The position numbers were made by a program, and so were the translations under genes. A stretch of DNA of 64,000 nt, taken from assembly GCA_035235625.1 (NCBI GenBank), contig CP141146.1, forward strand, positions 8,860,501-8,924,500, read 5' to 3'. The notes beneath the pieces were generated by a model. It did not search any database and was not told the DNA's origin. It saw only the letters and a program-made list of their open reading frames with translations. This DNA comes from Saururus chinensis (taxonomy: Eukaryota; Streptophyta; Magnoliopsida; Piperales; Saururaceae). Positions 1 through 10,622 of this stretch are shown in pieces; positions within the stretch are counted from its first letter, which is position 1, and each line of letters begins with the position of its first letter.

Positions 1-2178
1 GAACCGGGTCCGGTTCAATGGGCTAAAAGTGTCAAATAAATTCTAGAAAAATATTTATGTATCTGGAGAGGTTGGGGATTATTCTGACCGAGTTTCAGCT
101 AAGGGGAAAATCCCAGAGACTATGAAATGTCCTTTTTACCCCTATTAGTTAATTATTATATAATATTAACTTACCCAAGTTCGGGGCTCCGGTTCAGGGG
201 CCTATGAGTTGATCTAAAAAGTGGGGAAATTCTCAGTGATAGTTTAATGTGTAAACTAATTATAGACCAAACCACTTAGTGAGTAAAAATCCCAATGAGT
301 GGAAAATTAACCTTTTTGCCCCTAGGTCTAATCATAAATTATTAAATAAACCTGGGTTGGTTCAAGGGGTTCATGACCCTGTCGCATGCCAAGAAAATTA
401 CACAGGGTCCATGAAATCAAGTAGTACCCTTGAGTTTAATTTTGGTCCCATTGGATGTCATTAAAGCCTTAAACTAAATGACAAAAATACCCCTATGCAA
501 ACTGGCCCGCATTCGTGTGGATGTTGTTAACGGGCCAATGTGATACCGAAATCTTTTGAGAGGTTATGATGTGCCTGGGGATGGCACAATCGGTATGGAA
601 TCGGATCATCGTAGGATCATCGTGCACAACAGGTTAAAGACTTACCCGAGTGCAGAGAGGATTGTGTCCAATGTTGGATAATTACTCTAATGCCCTTAAG
701 TACATTACGACCAGTTTCATAAAGATTTATTAAGATAACCCAAGGAGGGTTAGGGCATGAGAGCTCGAATGATTCTTATATCATTAATGAATTCTATTAT
801 TGATATTATGATATGCTTGGACCTATGTAGTTATGATTGTTTATGTTGTTCTTTGTTTCGATTTTTGATATTGATGTTGTGATAGTAATTTATCACTAGT
901 TAAAAAATATTAAAAGAACAATTACTTGGGGTTTGATAGCTTTGGATTGGGCAAGAACACCTAATCAAGATAAAGACTAAAATACCTCAAAGGGGTCTGG
1001 GACTAGTTCATACAGTGAACAAAGCCTTTGACCTGGTGATTTGCCTTGGTTGATGAACCGATGGCATGTCTCGAGATTGTAAACCTTAGTCTAGAAGGGA
1101 CTAATAGGGTTTGGGATAGTCATTCAGAATCCTGGCTTATAGATGCGCAAGATAGGGTTCAGAATGGTTTCCTGAGTTTTAACTCTATTGAGGAGCCACT
1201 GATTTGACCGTGTAGTTGCACCTCCCCATTGGAGGGAGTTTTTTGTGAGCCGGGTTCACCGCAGATCTATTGAGGATCTTTTTAGTGTACACGCAATTAG
1301 GGTCGTTGACATCCTGCTTGGTTGGTGTCTCTGACCACTTCTGTTTAGGTGCAGTTGTGGGCCATGCCCTTCCATTCCGGTCAGGTCCTTATGGGCTAGG
1401 TTGGGAGATGACACTTCTTGGTGGATTCTAGGGGCCTGGTGGATTCCATGATGTTTCGTTGTCATTTGTCCCTTTGGTTGACATTTGATGAGTCTGTCTG
1501 TCATTGGGATTAAACATTGATTGATATTGCTTGTTTAATTAAAACAAGTGGAACGATTAAAGGACTTGCATAGAATGTAGGTTGCTTGAAAATACTTAAG
1601 CATTGCATAAGTGATGCTATGCTTCTTAGTATAGTGTAATTTTTAGGCAAAACTACGTCTGGATCCGATCTTGTTTGAAACATTGGAGATGTTGTCTGAT
1701 GAGTACGTAGGCAACTAACATCGGGTGATGTTGGCCCGATCTGAAAAATATTAATAAAACCATTTGTCCTTTGGAAGCTCTTTTCCTGAAAGCGGAGAGA
1801 TTCCATTATTGTTGTGGTTGTTTTGTTTGCTATGTTGCAGATTCTCCAGGCGACGACAAGTCAGACCAAGCCAGGCGAGCTCAAGAGGTTTCCGCATTTT
1901 TTGAAACTCCAATATGTAAGTGTACCTTAAGCATGAGAGTCAACTTGTTATTTATTTTCAGACGGGTGACAGACTTGTACTTAGATGGATGAGCTAGTCT
2001 TTATGAAATTTTAGACGTTAAATAATATCATGTGATTTGATATTCGTATTTGTGAACCCTAGTTATCATGACCTGGATATTTAATCGAATGTTTTGTTTT
2101 GTATTTAAAGGAAAATTTTTTTTCGCTACCTACCATTCGTGCTATTTAAAAATGCTTTAAAAAATCCGGGTCGTGACA
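1..2178 (+). mobile_element. LTR of a Ty3/gypsy-like element, cut by the window edge
   Basis: This stretch is the right-hand 2.2 kb of a long terminal repeat and ends in the canonical CA of GGGTCGTGACA. It is colinear, in reverse complement, with 45100 to about 47285. Shared landmarks include the block around 1217-1260 (matching about 46091-46135) and the block around 2041-2100 (matching about 45180-45245). No primer-binding site follows the CA end, so it is a 3' LTR or a solo LTR rather than a 5' LTR. It contains no credible gene. The family placement is inferred from the ends and length, because no coding region is visible. Confidence 0.8.
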
Positions 2179-4520
2179 GTTTTTCTCTTCGTCTTAGGCC
2201 CAACCCATAGCCTCCTCAAGCCGCCACCTCTACTTGCCGCTCCACCTTGCACTGCCGGTTGCATTAGAGGTAAAAAAAATCATTCTGTGGCCATGGCAGC
2301 AACAGTTATGGTTGAGACCCGCCATGACTCTGCCCCCTCCGATTGCTCCCTTGTCCATAAAGGGCTATTGAGCTGGTCCAGCAATGGGTCTCCTGCTTCA
2401 AGGTGGTCCTTCCGAACGTTGGCACTGCTACGGGAAGCACCTCCAAGTTCAAAAGGTAGAGACAGTGGTGATTGTTGAGTTTATGGTGGTTGAGGTTTTG
2501 GAAGAAGACAACAGTTGCGAGGAGGACGGTGCCCGTGGACACACTAATTGCTGACCCAAGGCGGGCAATCCTTGATGCCTGGACCATCTTGGCTTTCATT
2601 TTAGTTCTTTTTTTATTGCCTAACAATATGTTTACATACGATGAAATGTATAAATTTCTATGGAGAAGTTGGGGAAAATGGTATATTTTGAGGAGATAAC
2701 TCTTTCTATGTGTGTATTTGGATAGTTGTTACTAAAAATTTAACATTTACTTTTCCTTTGTTGTTGTGGCCATGGGATTGCCAAAGCTTATCTGTAGCTG
2801 ATAATGATATTTTGACTCATTTTGAATTACATTTTTTCCTTGTAAATCATACTAAAGTTCATTTTTCTGGATAATGGCACAAATTTTTTAATTTTATATG
2901 GGCATTCACTTAAAGGTTAGGCTTAGTTATCCAATTGACAAGGGGGAACTCTTAGCTTTTTTTTTTAAAGTGATGACATCATCTTTCCGGTCAACCCGGG
3001 TTGACCCACGATTCAACTGAGTTGACTCAGCCCAGTCACTAATCCTGGTCGAGGTTTAGGTTAGATTTTAAGACATTGAGATCAGCTCGTTTACTTTAGA
3101 GTTTGAACAGAGCTCAAGTCGAAATTCTTTTAAGTCGAGCTAAATTTAAGTCAAACTAAGCCGAGCCTATTTAGCTCAACAAGCTGGCTCGAGTTGTTAG
3201 CAACCTTAGCTAGGACTGGGACACTAGGAGCTCCTCTCTTCCCCAACCGTGCTTGCCTACTCCATCTGCAATGCAATGGCAAAGGTCCAACCTCGACTTC
3301 CTTGGATGCTCTCCCTCTATTCCTTTCGGATCTGACTTACTCTGGCCTCTCACCTCTACTCGTCGATCCAATTCCTCTTTACTCCTCATTCTTCCTCATA
3401 TTTTGCTTCAACCTCTTCTTTTTACATTAGTCGTCTACATTCACATCAACCCCAAAGGATTTCAAGTTCAAGCCACCATTTTTGTGTGGAAATAGCTTCT
3501 CAAGGGTTTCGGTTGTTTATTGAAAGGCTAGGATGTGAGGAAATTCAATCCTCATGCTTGTAAGAGCACCCAAGTCTAATTAAAATGAAAGGTTAATGTT
3601 AAAGTAATTATTGTTCTTTTTATTTTTAGGGTTTGATAAAGACTCCAAAGTGATATGAACTTGCGTACTTAGAAGTCAACATAAGAAATTACTCCTTACT
3701 AATATTTTAGTTGTTTATATCTGCTAAACTAAATTTTATAGGGTGTGACCCAAAGTTCGAATTTTCTTATAATATAGCTGAGATCATGTATATATACGTG
3801 CAAGTCTATTGATTTACATGAAATGGTATACTTCCCCTTTAATATATGCATGTTAAAAGTGATGACTTTTGACAGATTTCGAGTCATGTTATTGCAGGAA
3901 ATTAGTACTTATATGTGAAGTTCAATAATAAAATAATTTAGGGGTATTTTGTGCTAACTATAAAAAAAATTACTAATTTGTCATTATCTCTAAATTGAAT
4001 ATTTAGACAAAAATGTTATTCAAATCCCTTTGCTCCACTTCCAAATCGATGCTCTAAACCTGACCAAACAATGCTCTCTGTTGTCGTCGTCCTCGGAATC
4101 AAGCAAAAAGCAACTATAAATCATCGTTGTCATCACCCCTTGAAATATCCTCATCCTAGAACACCCACTTTGATTTTATTGAATCCATGGAGCCCAATTC
4201 TTCATTCTCCCTCTCAGAGCCCTCCTCTGCCATTTTCCAAATGCCCAAAAATAAACCAATTAAATTGTACCAGCAACAACCAAAACTCTCATTTCATAAA
4301 ATAAGACACAAAGGGTCATGAAATGGGAGGTTCCTTAGTTGCAATTAGAAATCAACCCAAAAAAAAATTATCTAAAAATCAACTATAGAAAATTAAAAAA
4401 AAAGGTTAAATATTAAAACATACAAATTCACCAACATCTATTCACTTCTGGATTGTTCTAATGCTTAGGCCTTTAGGTAATATGCTTGGTCTTGTATTAT
4501 TTGAAATTTACCTAGAAACT
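2179..4520. other. Intergenic DNA, no supported gene
   Basis: Short open frames exist around 2173-2700 and 3194-3500, but none shows a recognisable domain or a convincing exon structure. Around 2985-3180 the sequence is rich in GGTCAACCCGGG-like and GTCGAGCT-like words of the kind seen in old dispersed repeats. I could not assign a family. Confidence 0.5.
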
Positions 4521-4600
4521 GTAAATATTTACTCACTTTATTATATACAAATAGAGTAAATTATTTTTTTTTGTATATAACTAAGTGAGTAAATATTTAC
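4521..4600. repeat. Short perfect-armed hairpin (80 bp)
   Basis: The arms at 4521-4538 and 4583-4600 are exact reverse complements (18 bp, beginning GTAAATATTTACTCAC). Inside them, about 11 more bases pair (TTATATACAAA against TTTGTATATAA), so the total stem is close to 30 bp with a loop of about 20 nt. It could be a tiny foldback MITE or an expressed hairpin. No flanking target duplication was found. Confidence 0.7.
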
Positions 4601-6265
4601 TACCTGTATCATATATGCCAACTCCTCTCAGACTTACCCTACATTGCCCTAGCCCAATTGGTAAATAAGCTAGGCCCAATCCTCCACCTCTAGTTGGGCC
4701 ACATCTTGACCCTCGTTGTCTCCTCCCCACATCTGGCTCGAGAGGTCATCAAGACCCAAGACCAAATATTCACAAGCTGGCCCCATATGTCCACTGTCCA
4801 TCCACCATCTTTCATTCAACTGCCTCAACATCACCTTCTCCCCCTCTAGTCCCTATTGGCAGTAGGCTTGTTGAATCATCGTCTTGGACCTCCTTAACAC
4901 TAAACGAGTGGCTATCTACTATGATTTCTTCTCTGGGTGGGGTTGGATAAATTTAGTCACCCATCTGACCTGGCGATTGGACTGGAACCTGAGAAATTTG
5001 AGGACCTTGTGCGACGAGTTAATAAAGGAGCAGGAGGCAAAGAGAGTTAACAACAGATGAGATATCGGAGAAGAAAAGAAAAAAAAAACTTAGAACTGGA
5101 AGAGGCATAAGAGAAAAAAAGCGATGTCGGAGAAAAAAAAGGAGAAAAAGACTCGCCAATAGCCAAGGAGACATTGGAGAATAATTGGAAAATAACATAA
5201 GGATAAATTTATCCAAAAATGTAAATGATGTGGAGTTTATAAATAATTTATAAAGTTGTCTCTAGTCCATTAGAGTAGACGACAATTTTTTCAATAATTT
5301 ATACATAGTAATATTATTAAATATTGAAGTAAGATGCGGATTAACATGTATAAATATATTTTTCTTGTAACTTTTCTAATTTAGTTATGCTTGAAACGAA
5401 AAATACTTTTGTGACGTTGAAAAATCAATGTCAAAAAGTTACTTTATCGTTTTAAAATCATTGATGTGTGAGACCTATAAAAATAAAAATAAAAATAAGC
5501 CCCACTCATAAATGGTTTTGAGACGTATATGTAATTTTCTGACATTGATTTCTCATAGAATAACATTACATATACGTCAATCAGATTTTAAAAATAAAAT
5601 ATTAAAATTTTAAAATCTCTCTTTAGTCGTTTTATATTGTTTATATCGGATTTACAATCTAGTATTAATATACAGTATTAAAATTTAATATTCAAATATA
5701 AAGTTAGTAAATTAATCAATTGATTAGTATATATTTAAAATATAAAATTAATTAAAAAATGATTTTAGCTCGTTAAGATTTAGTTAGTAATTTATTACGT
5801 ATAAATTAGAAGTGAGATTTTACAACAAAGGAGGTGGTATTTGCTAGGGCACCCACTAGAAAAGGCGTGGCCGCCATCCTCTTGGAGGAGGCCGCCAGTC
5901 TCAGGCGGCGACTGGTGCTTGGCGGAGGCCGCCATCCCTACCGGAGAGGTAACGTCTTCTTCGTCTCTCTCACCCTCCTACCGCCGCTTTTCTTCCGCTC
6001 TCTGTTTTTGGTTATTTCCCTCGTCTTGAGTGCTCCGCTCATGGCCGCCTCCCGCTCCGACCCGACCTTGGCCATCCTCTTGTCTGAGACCTTCTCTCTT
6101 CTCTCTAGTTTTCCTTTGTTTTTCTACGCTTTCCATAACGATCCGGCTGTTCCCACTGTTGTGCTTTTCGGCGATTCCCAGTTCCGAAATCAGAAACCTA
6201 GTCCCTTTTCGAAAGACTACTCAGCCAATCCCCTTAAAATCGACCGCTGAAACCCTTATGCAGTG
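4601..6265. other. Intergenic DNA with a 14-bp inverted repeat
   Basis: No gene is supported here. A perfect 14-bp inverted repeat (GACGTATATGTAAT at 5522-5535 and its complement at 5565-5578) lies in AT-rich DNA. From about 5830 the composition becomes GC-rich and open frames appear. These frames precede the Man1-like fragment and may include its former 5' region. I recognise no domain in them. Confidence 0.45.
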
Positions 6266-6476
6266 ATGTCCTCTACTCCTGCCCAAAGTTGTTTGAAATC
6301 TACCCACCGCAACACTTCTCCTGGCTTCTTCCCCTCCAAGCAAGAGCTACTACGGCTCCTTGGCATCATTGCCATTGCTTCTCTCGTTGCATTGGCCTGC
6401 AACTACTCAACCAGTCTCCTTAATCGACCACTGAAACCCTTCTGCTGTGATGGTCTACCTGATAATCCTCTCTCTG
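6266..6476 (+). pseudogene. First-exon fragment resembling a plant Man1/Src1 C-terminal-domain inner nuclear membrane protein
   Basis: The frame starts at an ATG (MSSTP...) and encodes about 70 residues. A charged head with FPSKQELLRL is followed by a hydrophobic segment (GIIAIASLVALACNY) and a KPFC motif, and then by a possible donor after 6476 (CTCTG/GTCAGT). Plant Man1/Src1p-C proteins begin in this way, with one membrane segment followed by a cysteine-rich region. I could not find the cysteine-rich second exon in the next several kilobases, where an RPL5 pseudogene lies instead, so I call a truncated gene fragment. About 50 bp of it (6405-6454) is also present upstream (about 6212-6263), which indicates rearrangement. 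The family call comes from memory of related proteins and is tentative. Confidence 0.45.
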
Positions 6477-7072
6477 GTCAGTTTTTTATCTGTAATTTTC
6501 TGTGTAGTCTTCATTTTCTGAAGTCAGTTGGAAAGCACACTTTTTTTTTCAAATTTACAATTTTTTTGCTGTATCCAATGAGATTTGGTGGTTCAAATTT
6601 ACAATTTTTTTTGCTGTATACAATTTTTTTGCTTCCGAAATTTGTATTGGCGTGCATAATTTATTTCGTGGAATTTTTGTTCTTGAGCAGTGATTGGCAT
6701 TTTTGTGGTTATCTTGGGTAAGTGATTGGCATTTTTGTTGTTATCTTGCATAATTTGCATGATTAGCATTTTTGTGGTTATCTTGGTGAAATTATTTGCA
6801 AAAAAATTAATACAGAAGCCTGTAAAAATTATACTAATCGATATGATCCACTACACCTATGAAGTATAGCAAAAAAAAGTACATAATTCTCATGTCTTGT
6901 TAAAACTGGCACATAACCCCTATGAAGTTAAGGTAACTAACGACCAACTTCATAATTTTTTATAACAGTTTCACGCTTATATGTTAAATGACTTACGATC
7001 CCATGAATTAATGCAAAGAATCTCTTCTGTTGTTGCCTAAAAAACCTCACCAGAGTAGCAGACAGAGAAAGC
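6477..7072. other. AT-rich spacer, no gene seen
   Basis: This T-rich sequence contains imperfect repeats of the word GATTGGCATTTTTGTGGTTATCTTG near 6690-6790 (three partial copies). It could be the former intron of the Man1-like fragment. No exon was recognised. Confidence 0.4.
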
Positions 7073-7500
7073 ATGACCATTGTTAAGGCACAAGAAACGA
7101 AGTCTTACTTCAAGCGCTTTAAGGTCAGGTTCTAGAAAATGCTCTGATTTTGCTGATTAACCAAGACAAGAACAAGTATAATGCACCAAAATATTGATTT
7201 GTTGCTCGTTTTACAAAGATAGGCATAATAGTGTAGATCATTCTGTGGGTATTGCTGGTCATGTTGTCCTTCCAACAGTGCATTACCACGAGTTACCTCA
7301 ATATGGTCTTGAAGCTGGTCTCACTGACACCAAACTATGCTGAAACTAATTGCACAGACCTTTTCTTGTCTTGTTGGGTCTTGGAGATGCTCGTGATGGA
7401 TGATGTAGAAATACCAAGAGGAGATCATTTCGTTGAACTTACAGAGAGGAGGAGGCCTTCCCAGGCTCTTTTGGGTGTTTGTCTTGAAATAGGGAATGAA
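7073..7500 (+). pseudogene. Processed pseudogene of cytosolic ribosomal protein L5 (uL18)
   Basis: The frame opens with ATG and KAQETKSYFKRFKV, the N-terminus of eukaryotic RPL5. After a stop and a deletion of roughly ten codons it resumes with LINQDKNKYNAPKY. Later pieces correspond to HELPQYGLEAGLT, CTDLFLSCWVLEML and FVELTERRRPSQALL, which follow in the order of the functional protein (the 60S subunit protein that binds 5S rRNA). The pieces occupy different frames with several stops, and no intron-like sequence separates them, so this looks like a retroposed copy truncated after about half of the protein. It cannot encode RPL5. Confidence 0.8.
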
Positions 7501-7629
7501 TGTGGAAAATTTTAATGGAAGCTTTTGAGTTTGATTCTATTTTAAGTGAAAATTAACTGCATAGTGTGATGCTTGTTCGTCCCCAATTTACTAATGCATG
7601 AGTAACACAATTAAGCTTGTGGTAATTTT

Positions 7630-8340
7630 TTAGTCTGACCCGTTAATGGTGGGGCAAAAAGTGGGAACAATCATAGGCCTTGCAAGTGAAAGTGCTTGAC
7701 CCATCATCATATGCATAGCTGCAAGCCTTGGGGCAAGCCGTCTTGAAGATGGTTGAATAGAAAGAAGGCCTGCATGTGTCTAGACTCCCAAACGCCCCAT
7801 TGCACTCTTGCATGCAATTACCCCACCAGCTGAACCAGCATCACCATCCACCACATGCAGCTCCTTGTGGCAACCTGTAACATCATTACCAGACTCGTAA
7901 AACAACTTTTTTATTTGCAACAGAGTCTTTGCTCCTCTGGCATATATATCTTGTTTTCTTGGTGATAACTATTTTGTTACTACAGTAGGCAATGCAGACT
8001 GAATTAGCAGTTGTGTGATGAATATAGTTTGATGTTTGGATTTTTTTTTCTTTCAAGTTGTTAACAATACTGGCATTGAGATTAGCTGTACATCCAGTAA
8101 TATTGCATCCCCTAGAGCTGGGTCCGGCTACCAGCTGCAGGTTGTATTTATCAACAAAGCTAACGTTGTAGTAGTCTTTGTCTTGTCCTTGTCGGAGTGT
8201 GATCTCAAATAGGGTTGCCGGTGGCGAGGCACCCATGCCACTACGTGCCATTTTCCCATCACAGTCTCTCGTCTCACACGTAGCTGCCCCATTCTCATCA
8301 AACACACACCCCATCGACTGGACCACCCTCGAGGTGGCCT
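7630..8340 (-). pseudogene. Disrupted thaumatin-like protein (PR-5 family) gene
   Basis: Reading leftward from about 8340, the frame encodes GCVFDENGAATCETRDCDGK, then PPATLFEITL, YNVSFVDKYNLQLV and GCNITGCTANLNASIV. These blocks are typical of the thaumatin-like fold, with its many conserved cysteines. About 180 bp of unrelated A-rich sequence follows (about 7880-8060). Coding resumes with CHKELHVVDG and ACKSA, shifts frame with loss of several codons near 7800, and ends with [17 protein letters not shown] and [10 protein letters not shown] before a stop at 7630-7632. The signal peptide and N-terminal part are absent. The family normally yields secreted defence proteins of about 220-250 residues. 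The inner deletion, frameshift and missing start make this a pseudogene. Confidence 0.8.
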
Positions 8341-8342
8341 AC

Positions 8343-8375
8343 GATTATTCCCTCACTTTTTGCCCCACCATTAAC
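8343..8375 (+). repeat. Inverted copy of the thaumatin-like gene's C-terminal codons
   Basis: This 33-bp stretch, ending in TTTTTGCCCCACCATTAAC, is the near-exact reverse complement of 7642-7672. It encodes the same FCPTIN end on the plus strand. It lies beside the 5' break of the thaumatin-like fragment, so the pseudogene is flanked by inverted copies of its own 3' end. Confidence 0.75.
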
Positions 8376-8867
8376 ACAATATATTTTGTTATTCTATGCA
8401 TATTAGTAAAACTATATTGCATGTCTTAAGTTTTTGCTGACATTGTGTCATTCTGTATTATAAGATGAAATTGATTACTTTATTAGTTGTATCATGAATG
8501 ATGATCAGTTCAGTTTGTACAATATATCTCTTGATATATTCAATACTAATTAGAAGGTTGTGTTAAAGGTATGCACGTTATGGATTAAAATATGCATGTT
8601 ATGTTATAAGAATGTAACATGCAGAATATCTTTAAAGGATGGTTAAGAATTGGATCAACCTAGGTTCCCACAGTTATGACAAATTGTTGCTATCACCGTC
8701 TATGGCTTTATGTACCTCTGTTTTGGCTTGTTGCTTGTACTTTGTAAGTTCTCTTTCTTTTGTAAAGTAAATATACTTTTGTAAAGTGTTATTGTAGTAT
8801 CTACTTTTTACTTTTTATTTTAATTTTATTAGGCATGGGCACACTTATTGTAATTTGTCTTTTGAAC

Positions 8868-9356
8868 AGGGAAGTTCTATTTGGTAGATTGTGGCCGTCT
8901 AAATAGACATAATTTTTTAGTGCCATATCGTGCAACTCGTTATCATCTCAGCGAGTATAGTACACAAGCAAAAAGTCGTCCATGCAATCCAAATGAAGTG
9001 TTTAATCATAGACATGCATCTTTGATGAATGTTATTGAGAGAATTTTTGGGGGCTTAAAATCACGTTTCAAAATTTTTAAAGATCATCCACCCTCATTTC
9101 CATATGAAACTCAAGTAAAGATGGTTCTTGTTGTGAATTGCATAATTACCTTCATAGGGAAAATAATGAAGATGTATTTGATCCTAATCTTGAAGAGGGT
9201 GAAGCACCACGAAATGTCCCACTAGATCCTAATGTAGGTTTTGATTCATATGATGATATGACATCTCAAGTGGAACAAAGGGCCGTGGCTATTGCATGGA
9301 GGGATGGAATAGGTGTAGAAATGTGGAATGATGCAATGTTTATGACGATGGGCTTA
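8868..9356 (+). pseudogene. C-terminal part of a PIF/Harbinger-type transposase (DDE_Tnp_4 / HARBI1-like)
   Basis: After a possible 3' splice site (TTTTGAACAG), the frame reads FYLVDCG, then VPYRATRYHLSEYS, FNHRHASLMNVIERIFGGLKSRF and YETQVKMVLVVNC. These match the end of the DDE nuclease domain of Harbinger transposases (LVDxGY, PYRGxRYHL, HASLRNxIERxFGxLK). The conserved HNYLH block follows in another frame, so there is a one-base shift near 9140. The second frame continues to a stop at 9357-9359. The two earlier catalytic acidic residues and the N-terminus are not present upstream, so this is a dead fragment. Confidence 0.8.
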
Positions 9357-10622
9357 TAAATTGAGTCTTGCATTATTTAGTGGTCCTAGGCATCATTGCA
9401 TGTAAGTTTTTATTAAAAAAGTTAATTTTGTAATATTAGTATTTTTATTTTATGTGTTAATAACATGTTTGAAGTTATTAGACTCTAGTAGATTATGGAT
9501 TAGTCACATTTGAAAATTGTAGATCAAATTTTTTAAGAGTTAATTATTTTGAAATCTGACAAGCAAATCCAAGGATTCTAGCAATACAAGAGTTAATTAT
9601 TTTGAAATCTGAAAGTCAAATCCAAGGATTCTAGCAATACAAGATTTGGGCATCCAAATATTTTTAAATTTGGCAGTTCAAATCCAAGAATTTGGATTAT
9701 ATTATGAAATCTCATATTCCAAATCCTATAAAAGCTTAATTGACTAACCCCCTGTTAGAGTAATTGTTAAAATGATTTGTGTAGTGGTTAAGTTTGAAAT
9801 AGAGGCTGCTCATGTTATTGGCTTATTGTGTAAGGTGTGTCAATCAATTTTAATGTGTTTCTTACTTGAATCTTTTTGTGCCTCAATTTTGTGTGCTTGT
9901 TAGTGTCTTTACATGAATTGGTTTTTTTATATACAAGTTGCTATGAATACATGCATTTTTCTTTGTTTTCTAATGCGCCAAATCTTTCCCAAATTTTTTC
10001 CCAAACCGAATAGAATTTAACTCGCGCTGAATCCTGAACTAGTCACTATACACCTTTGCATCCAACTTTCCAACAGAACACAGCAACAATTTGTCAGTGG
10101 AGGAAACACACAATCTTTGTTATTGCTAGAAAGGAAGCACACAATTTGCTGAATTGCAGGCCATCTTGTTATTGTTAAAAAATCTGCTTAATAAAGGTTT
10201 TTTTTCTTTCTAAACATTACTATTTCCTGTTATAGCAGGTTTTTAAATCTTCTGTAACCTGCAAGTTATAATATGGTTGAAAAGATTGCTGTTTTTGTCA
10301 TCTCATGTATAATTCATCTGGGTTTTTGTATTTCATTGTACTAAAGAAGTTTTCTCTTTGTGTAAGTTGTTTTTTAATTTTTATGGGCTCTGTGAATCGC
10401 AAGCATCTTGTTTTTCATCTTGTTTTCAACCTGATTGGCAAACTACCTGGGCGAAATTTTGTGCTATACCTGTCTCTCATCTTCATCTTTGTCATAGGGA
10501 TCGACTGTCTAACTCTGTTATGATGAAATTTAATGGTGGGTTATCTTGATTATCTAACTGTTAAAATTTAAATAGGTATATTGGACCCGCTTGAGTTATT
10601 TCCCCACCTGTGTACTAGAAGA
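9357..10622. other. Spacer and probable 5' region of RCL1
   Basis: The sequence is AT-rich. It contains a two-copy tandem repeat of about 54 bp (about 9536-9589 and 9590-9642, sharing AATCCAAGGATTCTAGCAA). The last 600 bp may hold untranslated exons of RCL1, and a TTTAAATAG acceptor-like site lies about 50 bp before the start codon. I cannot place the transcription start. Confidence 0.45.

Noticed and set aside
5834-6250. 138-codon open frame upstream of the Man1-like fragment
   Set aside because: Overlapping frames are open as well, composition is GC-rich, and its 3' end is a copy of downstream sequence. No protein family was recognised.
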